A stretch of DNA of 5,165 nt, taken from contig JAUVCP010000206.1 in the NCBI GenBank assembly GCA_030590765.1, positions 1-5,165 on the forward strand. Direction: 5' to 3'. Shown here one piece after another: positions 1 to 5,165 of the stretch (position 1 is its first letter; the number at the start of each line of letters is the position of its first letter). Both the position numbers and the translations under genes were made by a program. The notes beneath the pieces were generated by a model. That model was given only the letters and a program-made list of their open reading frames with translations. It did not search any database and was not told where the DNA came from. This DNA is from Flavobacteriaceae bacterium. GTDB lineage: Bacteria > Bacteroidota > Bacteroidia > Flavobacteriales > Flavobacteriaceae.

Positions 1-747
1 ATTATTAAATCCGATAAATACAACTTTACCCATTTCAAAAGCATAGGTACTTGGTCCGAAATACCTTTCAAAGGTTTCATCTCTATATTTATTTTCAGTA
101 GCATCTCCATTATTATCATGATTACCAAAAATATAGTACCAGGGAATTCCAATTTGAGCAATACCTTCACTAATCCCTTTAAATAATTTTTGGTCATGTC
201 CCACTATGTCTCCTAAGGTAATACCAAATTTGGCAGTAGTGCCAATTAGGCTTTCAACAACATCATGATTAATATAGTTTACTTCTTTTGGGCTGCTTGC
301 CTGAGTATCTCCAAAAAATAATGCCGAAAATTTTTCAGGTTCTAATTTATAAACCAATGGAAAATCAATGCTTTTTGGTAATTTTCCACTGGGTTTAACT
401 CCTTCTACTTTTAATTGAGGAGAGCCATCAGGCTTATGTAGATAATAATATTGAGGTAGCATACTTTTATTTAGCGGGACTTGATAATTAGTTGGCTTGA
501 TCACAAACAAGCCGGCATCTTCATTTACAGGAAGTTTCCATTGACCTTTAGAATTTGTTTGAACAACTTCAGTTCCATTGGAGACACAAATACCTTGTAA
601 ACCCTTTTCATTACTCTCTTTAACACCATTTCCATTACTATCCAGAAATACAAATCCGGATGCTGTTTGAGCAAATAAAAATGTTGAAATTAATAACTGA
701 CTTAATATAAAGATTACTGTTTTCAATTTTTGTGGATGGATTTTCAC
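1..747 (-). CDS. Exported calcineurin-like metallophosphoesterase, 3' end cut by the window edge
   Basis: The visible 249 residues are the N-terminal part of a secreted metallophosphoesterase. Residues 1-27 form a signal peptide with a hydrophobic stretch (VIFILSQLLISTFLFAQ), probably cleaved after the FAQ. Residues 30-90 resemble the N-terminal beta domain found in Bacteroidota calcineurin-like phosphoesterases, with an acidic DSNGNG loop (about 36-41) that looks like a calcium-binding turn. The metallophosphatase fold begins near residue 140: FFGDTQ (metal ligands D147 and Q149, Q in place of the usual H), LGDIVGHD (D180) and FGNHD (N209, H210). The later histidine motifs and any C-terminal domain lie beyond base 1. 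Start: GTG at 747-745 directly follows an in-frame TAG. A TTG at 726-724 is the alternative but would shorten the signal peptide. The gene begins 20 bases after the sialidase-like gene stops, so co-transcription is likely. The family hydrolyses phosphoester bonds with two metal ions; the substrate cannot be told. Confidence 0.88.
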   Translation of the reverse strand, partial: MKIHPQKLKTVIFILSQLLISTFLFAQTASGFVFLDSNGNGVKESNEKGLQGICVSNGTEVVQTNSKGQWKLPVNEDAGLFVIKPTNYQVPLNKSMLPQYYYLHKPDGSPQLKVEGVKPSGKLPKSIDFPLVYKLEPEKFSALFFGDTQASSPKEVNYINHDVVESLIGTTAKFGITLGDIVGHDQKLFKGISEGIAQIGIPWYYIFGNHDNNGDATENKYRDETFERYFGPSTYAFEMGKVVFIGFNN

Positions 748-767
748 CTATATTCGAATTAAAATTT

Positions 768-1949
768 TTATTGATTTGAACTATTCAAAACCCATCTCTC
801 ATTAAAAGTTACATGCTTAATTGCCTTTTGACTTTCTTTTGTGAAATAGGAATAGGTGATATGAATTTTACCATCTTTGGCTTGAATAACAGATGGATAT
901 GAAAAACTAGCTCCTTTAATACTTTCCAGATTTCTCTTCCATTTCCATGATTTCCCTTCATCATCTGAAATAGCCGCAGACAAACTATACCTACCATCAT
1001 CAACATCATTATAAGCCATTAGCCAGTTTCCACTTTTTAGTTTGATTATTTCCAGACTGGTACCGGGATTAGGGATTTCAGATTTTTGTCCATAAGTCCA
1101 GGAATACCCTTCATCCTTTGAATGGCTGACTATAATTCTTCCTGGTTCATCACCATCATCACGCATATATGCATCTATTGAACCATCATTTCTTACAATT
1201 AAACTGGGTTGATTCAAACCTCTTCCCACAATTGGTAAACTTGGCTTCCATGTTTTACCGTCATCATTTGAAATAGCTATCAAACCAAAGTTAAACCCAT
1301 CTGAATAAAGTGGTAAAAGAATTTTTTCGTTTTTTAAAATTATTGGATGTGTGCGGGTCATCCAGCCAGTTTCTCTTTTTTTTGGATCTTTCGCTGCTTC
1401 TATTAACATTTCTTCATAAGGCAATGCATATTCTGCCCAGGCAAGATCTTCTCTGCCAAATTCTTTGAATTGTTCTTCTACTCTTTTAGCAAATTCTTCA
1501 GTGGGTTTCAACAATAAATTGTCCTGCCATTCCCATTTTGGTGCTCCTTTCTTTTTATAATCTGTGGATGTTTTCACTTTCAAAACAGATGTTTCCCATC
1601 TATTGGCCTGTACTACAATCCAGACCAAAAATAATTTATTGTTTTTATTCAAAAACATCATCGGATTGCAATCTGGTTGCCCTGGAGTATCCGCCATTAA
1701 AAAAGGTTTACTCCAATTTTTTTGACCTTTTCTCAATCTCGAACCATTGACTACCACATCATTTGCCTTTCGTTCACCGCTACCTTGAAACCAACAGGTT
1801 AAAAGATCTCCATTTGGTAATTCAACGATGCTGCTCGAATGAACATGTTGACTCTGCAAAGGGAAAATTAATTTTCCTTCAAGACTACTTTGTCCAAAAT
1901 TTTGGTTTGTAAAAACCATTAGAAACATAACAATTAAAACCCTATCCAT
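768..1949 (-). CDS. Exported sialidase-superfamily (BNR/Asp-box) beta-propeller protein
   Basis: This 393-residue protein has a short signal peptide (residues 1-20, hydrophobic VLIVMFLMVF, likely cleavage after FGQ). The rest looks like a six-bladed sialidase-type propeller of the BNR_2 kind. Three Asp boxes are plain: SNDDGKTW (227-234), SKDEGYSW (277-284) and SDDEGKSW (328-335). A degenerate one may lie at 70-79 (S..L..G.K.W). Repeated blade strands include HSSSIVELPNGDLL (37-50), THPIILKNEKILLPLYSDG (200-218), NQPSLIVRNDG (246-256) and YPSVIQAKDGKIHITYSYF (351-369). Residues about 148-195 form a charged, probably helical insertion between blades. The arginine-isoleucine-proline motif of true GH33 sialidases is not seen, so sialic acid cleavage is not supported. 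A glycoside hydrolase or lyase role on another polysaccharide, in the periplasm or at the surface, is inferred from context. The ATG is the first start after an in-frame TAA 15 bases upstream. No Shine-Dalgarno sequence is seen; the leader is A-rich. Confidence 0.88.
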   Translation of the reverse strand: MDRVLIVMFLMVFTNQNFGQSSLEGKLIFPLQSQHVHSSSIVELPNGDLLTCWFQGSGERKANDVVVNGSRLRKGQKNWSKPFLMADTPGQPDCNPMMFLNKNNKLFLVWIVVQANRWETSVLKVKTSTDYKKKGAPKWEWQDNLLLKPTEEFAKRVEEQFKEFGREDLAWAEYALPYEEMLIEAAKDPKKRETGWMTRTHPIILKNEKILLPLYSDGFNFGLIAISNDDGKTWKPSLPIVGRGLNQPSLIVRNDGSIDAYMRDDGDEPGRIIVSHSKDEGYSWTYGQKSEIPNPGTSLEIIKLKSGNWLMAYNDVDDGRYSLSAAISDDEGKSWKWKRNLESIKGASFSYPSVIQAKDGKIHITYSYFTKESQKAIKHVTFNERWVLNSSNQ

Positions 1950-2142
1950 CTGATTATTATTTTATTTTACTTCTCTCATTTATCCTGATATTCGATTAAA
2001 TAGATTTAACAAATTACCAATAATCAATTCTATTAAAGAAGATCACATCCTTGATTTTTAATAATTCTTTACGATTTATTTACATCAAAAAAACTATTTC
2101 AATTTAAAATTCTTTTTAATTTTTTTCATAATTTTCAAGTTC
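1950..2142 (-). other. AT-rich intergenic gap between the GH67-like and sialidase-like genes
   Basis: This 193-base non-coding gap is the longest in the window and is the most likely site of any separate promoter for the sialidase-like and phosphoesterase genes. I searched the minus strand for the Bacteroidota -7 element (TAnnTTTG) with an upstream TTG and found no convincing pair; the nearest string, TAATTTG around 2013-2019, is one base short. No strong GC stem for an intrinsic terminator is present after the GH67-like stop codon, although a seven-T run occurs at about 2088-2094 when read on the minus strand. The only encoded peptide seen is an 11-codon lysine-rich ORF just after the stop, which I regard as chance. 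Confidence 0.4.
1996..2009. promoter_or_regulatory. Perfect 6-bp inverted repeat upstream of the sialidase-like gene
   Basis: The sequence TTAAATAGATTTAA has two perfect 6-base arms (TTAAAT and ATTTAA) around a 2-base centre. It lies about 47-60 bases before the ATG of the sialidase-like gene, where an operator or promoter-proximal site could sit. The arms are made only of A and T in an AT-rich gap, so chance is a serious alternative. No regulator family can be named. Confidence 0.2.
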
Positions 2143-4581
2143 TTATCTCCAAGGAATTTCCAGACCTAGCTCTTCAGGACTTCTGGGTATATAGTATAAT
2201 TCAAATTTCCACCAACTATAACCATGCATTGGTGAGTCTGATAAATATAGTGTTACGGTATAGTCATTCTTTGCAGACGGTTGCTCCAGAACAAAGGGTC
2301 CAAAAGATCTAGATTGAATATCCTTTACAACAACAGTATAATCTTTAGCTGGTAATGAAGTAGAGAACTCTTCTGTAGATTCTAATATATTATCGAAACG
2401 GAGATGTTCGATCTCGATCTTCTTTCCTTTCACCTTGAATAGATCACGTCCGTCTACCCTGCCCTGCCAGTAAACAACTTTTACGGCTTCATCTTTATAT
2501 TTTTCTAATACTTCTTTATATTTTGCCTGTTGATCATCTATCAATTGGTCTATACCCTCATCATCAGGTGCATTAGCTAATATCTTTCCAGCCTTTTCAA
2601 CATCTACCAATACAGTGTTTATATTGATCTGTAATTGCTCAATTCCATCCAAGCGGTAAACATTGTTGGGAATATTTTTAAAGGCCTTTATAGCCGTATT
2701 CAACTTCTTAGAATATTCAGCTAATAGCTCTTTATTTTTTGATATTGGGGATTCCCTGTATTGGAAATAAGAGATCATGGCCTTGACATAATAATTATTG
2801 ACCTCTACCAAACCATAAGTCATTTCCGCATTATTCTGAATAATTGCTCTCTTCTTCTGATCGGATATTTTCGAGACAGATCTTTGTGTTATACTTCTTG
2901 CCTTATCTGCCAGTGCTAATCCGTGATCAAGATAGATGTAGGTTTCCTCAACCCAGGGTGAGCAGCGCAGATAGATATCATTTAGAAACTCCATATGCTT
3001 TCGCCCGCTATCGAGGTTTGGCAATCCCTTTACAGGAAAAGTAGTTAGTCTTAAATGAGTTAATGAGGCAAATTGCCCATGAGCGGCAGGGGCAATATAC
3101 ATTCCGTATTTATAGATCTTTGGTGTAAGCATCAGAACCTCAGCCAGATCATCAGCAGCCTCCTTTCCAAAATACATAGCAGCAAAGTCGTAGGCAATTT
3201 CTTTTACATCCATATTCGGCTCCCAGATAAGCCTTGAACTGGTGTAAGCCGTTAGTGCATAGGTATCCCATCCTCCATTTGACCGTACACCGAAATCGGC
3301 ACCCACGCAATTGCTCTTATCTACAGTTAAATAAGATTTTAAACCTCCCTGGAAATAAGTTCCTGGGAAGGTGGACAGAATGCCACAGTTGTTATTACCA
3401 TGATAATTAAGAGGAGCCAACAAAACAATCATATTATGAGGTGTTAAATTAAATGTTGGGTTATAGGGCTGATGAAAATATCGGTCAGTAGTACTCATAT
3501 ATGGCGACATATAAAGGTTCTTTACCTGAATTTCATCGGTGAAAATCTCTTCATACACTTCCGGCATGGAGTGTTGTTCATATGAACTGGTAACCCAGGT
3601 ACGCTGGTAGTATATTTTATCAAATTCGCCTACAACCACATCATAAATATTTTTTACCCAGGTACGATAACGTTTGGCCAAACTCCAGTCACTGTCGCTA
3701 TCGTGCATCACATCAAATGATTTAAAATTTCCACCAACCCTTGTGCCTTCACCGGTACGTTGACGGATACCGTCAATTTCCGGCATTGCTTTGAGCAAGC
3801 GACGATATTTAGCCTTAACAGCATCCCAGAAAGCAGGATCTTCAGGATCAAGAGTTGCTCCAAATTCTTTTAATAGTGTTGGGTGATATGAAAATTCATC
3901 TTCATAAATAATATATTTCAGGTGTAAAGAGTGGGCATAGTCAATCAATTCTTTTAACTCTTCTCTGTTCTTTGTGTTTTGGGTTCTCTCAGGTTCAGCA
4001 TTCCAGGGAACAAGGTGATTTACAGTATGACTTCCCCAGACCCAGGTTGCACCGTAACGCAATGCATCTCTTACTTCAGACTTTGAACTTCCGCTCAGAA
4101 AACGGATTTTAAGTTCCGGTTCACGGATTGTGTTAATATTTGGAATAAACCCATTTACTTTTAATCTGTCAGCAATCCAAAATAATCCATAGGCCTCACC
4201 TAAAACAGAACCTCCGGAAACAAGGATTACTTTTCTGCCATTTATTGATTTGGTAACAATTTCATAGCCTTGTTCACCATAGGTAGCTTGTAAGAGTAAC
4301 TTTTTCTTTTTAAGAAGAGAACTTGTAAGACTATTCCTTTCAGTTGAGCCTACAATTATTGAATTAGCATATTTTTTTTTAATATTTGTGGTCTTAATAA
4401 ATTGAATATCAAATACTTCACCAGCCTTATTAAGATTATCTATGGCAACCTGTATCGCTTCGTCTGAAGCAAGTGGTTTATCTAAAATCACATACCATTT
4501 TTCGGTTTCACCTGCAAAAAGGTTCAAAACAGAGATGAGTGATATACATACTGTAAAAATAAAATGAGCAGATTTTTTCAT
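2143..4581 (-). CDS. Exported GH67 (alpha-glucuronidase)-like glycoside hydrolase, divergent
   Basis: An 812-residue protein with a signal peptide at residues 1-23 (FIFTVCISLISVLNLFA). Residues about 28-150 match in pattern the non-catalytic N-terminal alpha/beta domain shared by GH67, GH20 and GH84 enzymes: SIIVGSTERNSL (74-85), a GEQGYEI strand (102-108) and GEAYGLFWIADRL (128-140). Residues about 155-480 look like the TIM barrel. LDPEDPAFWDAVKAKYRRL followed by PEIDGIRQRTGEG (244-279) resembles the GH67 segment that holds the general acid, making E278 the candidate acid. The other GH67 catalytic motifs are not recognisable. Residues about 480-695 are mostly helical, as in GH67 C-terminal regions. 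Residues 700-812 are beta-rich and make the protein longer than the usual roughly 680-730-residue GH67 enzymes. The ATG is preceded by an in-frame TGA two codons upstream. True GH67 enzymes remove glucuronic or methylglucuronic acid from xylan fragments; here the substrate is unknown. A GH20-like or unclassified family is the alternative. Confidence 0.8.
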   Translation of the reverse strand: MKKSAHFIFTVCISLISVLNLFAGETEKWYVILDKPLASDEAIQVAIDNLNKAGEVFDIQFIKTTNIKKKYANSIIVGSTERNSLTSSLLKKKKLLLQATYGEQGYEIVTKSINGRKVILVSGGSVLGEAYGLFWIADRLKVNGFIPNINTIREPELKIRFLSGSSKSEVRDALRYGATWVWGSHTVNHLVPWNAEPERTQNTKNREELKELIDYAHSLHLKYIIYEDEFSYHPTLLKEFGATLDPEDPAFWDAVKAKYRRLLKAMPEIDGIRQRTGEGTRVGGNFKSFDVMHDSDSDWSLAKRYRTWVKNIYDVVVGEFDKIYYQRTWVTSSYEQHSMPEVYEEIFTDEIQVKNLYMSPYMSTTDRYFHQPYNPTFNLTPHNMIVLLAPLNYHGNNNCGILSTFPGTYFQGGLKSYLTVDKSNCVGADFGVRSNGGWDTYALTAYTSSRLIWEPNMDVKEIAYDFAAMYFGKEAADDLAEVLMLTPKIYKYGMYIAPAAHGQFASLTHLRLTTFPVKGLPNLDSGRKHMEFLNDIYLRCSPWVEETYIYLDHGLALADKARSITQRSVSKISDQKKRAIIQNNAEMTYGLVEVNNYYVKAMISYFQYRESPISKNKELLAEYSKKLNTAIKAFKNIPNNVYRLDGIEQLQININTVLVDVEKAGKILANAPDDEGIDQLIDDQQAKYKEVLEKYKDEAVKVVYWQGRVDGRDLFKVKGKKIEIEHLRFDNILESTEEFSTSLPAKDYTVVVKDIQSRSFGPFVLEQPSAKNDYTVTLYLSDSPMHGYSWWKFELYYIPRSPEELGLEIPWR
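4372..4380 (-). repeat. Nine-base poly-A tract (coding strand) inside the GH67-like gene
   Basis: The coding strand holds nine consecutive A residues that encode K68-K70 of the GH67-like protein (context NIKKKYAN). It is the longest homopolymer I noticed within a gene here. The reading frame is intact across it. Such tracts can slip in replication or transcription and are also common sequencing-error sites. Confidence 0.85.
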
Positions 4582-4659
4582 TAATCAAAGATTTAATTAT
4601 TATCTAAAAAAATATAAAAGTGGAAAGTACAAGATCATCAATATCTTATTCAGTTCCGT
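4582..4659 (-). other. 78-base gap between the anchor-like gene and the GH67-like gene
   Basis: This short AT-rich spacer holds the leader of the GH67-like gene. There is no Shine-Dalgarno sequence before the ATG. A small inverted repeat (AAGAT, 7-base loop, ATCTT) lies near 4628-4644, but its stem has only 5 base pairs and the nearest T-run on the transcript strand comes about 19 bases later, so it is not a convincing terminator. I cannot decide whether the two genes share a transcript. Confidence 0.35.
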
Positions 4660-5165
4660 TTATTGTTTATCGAACAATTGATATTGTCCTTTTAATTTAA
4701 TGGTAACGGTCACATCTTCCTTGTTCTTATTTTTGAAATACCACCCGTGTTTTCCTTCAAAAGGAGCAGTTAAAGTTCCTACCATGTTATTGGAATAAGC
4801 CTCGGTATAGCTTTCAAAATATTCTTCTTTAGGTGGATTATCCATAATAATTTCTCCATGCATATCACAGTACAAAATACTTCCATCAGTAGTAGACCAT
4901 TCATATTTTGTTTTCCCGTATTTCAACATTTTAAATTTGTATTCAATTCCTTTACCTGCTTTTATCAGCACTTCAATTTTATTGTCCTCACGCGCAATAT
5001 ATTGTTCGTCAGGCGGTGGATCATCAACTTCTGCAGGTATGGGTACATCTGGTCCAGATCCAATTTCTTCAATAGTTAGTTTTTTAAAGCTTAACTGAAT
5101 AGTTTGCAGGTTATTATCTTCTTCAGTAGGTTGTGAATAAAGCTTGCTGAATCCAAAAAGTTCTC
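4660..5165 (-). CDS. C-terminal part of a 'transmembrane anchor protein'-like protein, 5' end cut by the window edge
   Basis: The frame is open from the window edge, so the gene starts outside; 167 residues and the TAA stop are visible. A GTG at 4971 is an internal valine codon rather than a start, because the reading frame and the family resemblance continue upstream. The visible part opens with a GFSKLYSQ segment (about 4-11), then an acidic, proline-rich linker (about 55-60 visible residues into the protein) and a C-terminal beta-rich domain (about 62-165). Key strings are the YEW (87-89), DMHGE (100-104), TAPFEGKHGWYFKN (132-145) and VTVTIKLKGQY (151-161). From memory this pattern matches small bacterial proteins labelled 'transmembrane anchor protein', which have one N-terminal membrane helix, a linker and an exported domain with a 'D-x-H-G ... 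HGWYWRN' signature. The membrane helix would be in the missing part. The function of the family is unknown to me. It lies 78 bases before the GH67-like gene in the same direction. Confidence 0.65.
   Translation of the reverse strand, partial: ELFGFSKLYSQPTEEDNNLQTIQLSFKKLTIEEIGSGPDVPIPAEVDDPPPDEQYIAREDNKIEVLIKAGKGIEYKFKMLKYGKTKYEWSTTDGSILYCDMHGEIIMDNPPKEEYFESYTEAYSNNMVGTLTAPFEGKHGWYFKNKNKEDVTVTIKLKGQYQLFDKQ

Noticed and set aside
809..1009. Minus-strand 66-residue open frame
   Set aside because: It lies wholly within the sialidase-like gene in another frame and has no recognisable domain or signal; it is a shadow.
1538..1750. Plus-strand 70-residue open frame
   Set aside because: Antisense to the sialidase-like gene, with no domain pattern; the opposite strand carries clear conserved blade motifs.
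2088..2142. Possible intrinsic terminator after the GH67-like gene (AAAATT/AATTTT arms followed later by seven T)
   Set aside because: The arms pair only by A-T over a loop of about 20 bases, and about 10 bases separate the stem from the T-run; in this AT-rich gap such pairs are expected by chance.
2844..3044. Plus-strand 66-residue open frame
   Set aside because: Antisense to the helical region of the GH67-like gene; explained as a shadow of that gene.
4590..4640. Promoter-like TTG plus TATTTTTT upstream of the GH67-like gene
   Set aside because: The spacing is about 15 bases, shorter than the usual Bacteroidota -33/-7 spacing, and the final G of the -7 element is missing.
4628..4644. Possible terminator hairpin after the anchor-like gene
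   Set aside because: The stem is only 5 base pairs, mostly A-T, and no T-run follows directly, so it does not meet the pattern of an intrinsic terminator.
4858..5079. Plus-strand 73-residue, Phe-rich open frame that looks faintly membrane-like
   Set aside because: It is antisense to the anchor-like gene; the Phe-rich look comes from reading Lys/Glu-rich AT-rich coding sequence backwards.
1..5165. Mobile elements, CRISPR arrays, tRNA or rRNA genes
   Set aside because: I saw no transposase motifs, no spaced direct repeats, no terminal inverted repeats and no cloverleaf-like GC-rich segment; nearly the whole window is accounted for by the four genes.

Overview
The window is 5,165 bases of AT-rich DNA, about one third G+C in most places. 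All four supported genes lie on the minus strand, so the biological reading order runs from base 5165 down to base 1. The sequence suggests a member of the Bacteroidota, most likely a flavobacterium-like or other marine/environmental lineage. The grounds are the low G+C, A-rich leaders without Shine-Dalgarno sequences, short exported-protein signal peptides ending in '-FAQ' or '-FGQ', and a run of secreted carbohydrate-related enzymes. The assignment is inference; no rRNA or other marker is present.

In transcription order: (1) 5165-4660 is the C-terminal 167 residues of a protein resembling small bacterial proteins annotated as 'transmembrane anchor protein'; its N-terminus is outside the window. 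(2) After 78 bases, 4581-2143 encodes an 812-residue exported protein with an N-terminal domain like those of GH67/GH20/GH84 glycoside hydrolases, followed by a divergent TIM-barrel-like region, a helical region and a C-terminal beta-rich tail. It is best called a GH67 (alpha-glucuronidase)-like hydrolase of unknown substrate. (3) After a 193-base AT-rich gap, 1949-768 encodes a 393-residue exported six-bladed-propeller protein of the sialidase/BNR superfamily with three clear Asp boxes. (4) After only 20 bases, a GTG-started gene at 747-1 encodes the first 249 residues of an exported calcineurin-like metallophosphoesterase; its 3' end is outside the window.

Genes 2 to 4 are co-oriented, each begins with a signal peptide, and they look like part of a periplasmic or cell-surface glycan-degradation cluster. 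The last two are close enough to share a transcript. The first gene belongs to a different kind of family and may mark the edge of the cluster. No SusC/SusD pair, sulfatase, regulator, RNA gene, mobile element or CRISPR array is visible. I found no clear evidence of a wholly new system. The most interesting item is the divergent GH67-like enzyme, which keeps one candidate catalytic glutamate, lacks the other recognisable GH67 active-site motifs, and carries an extra C-terminal region.
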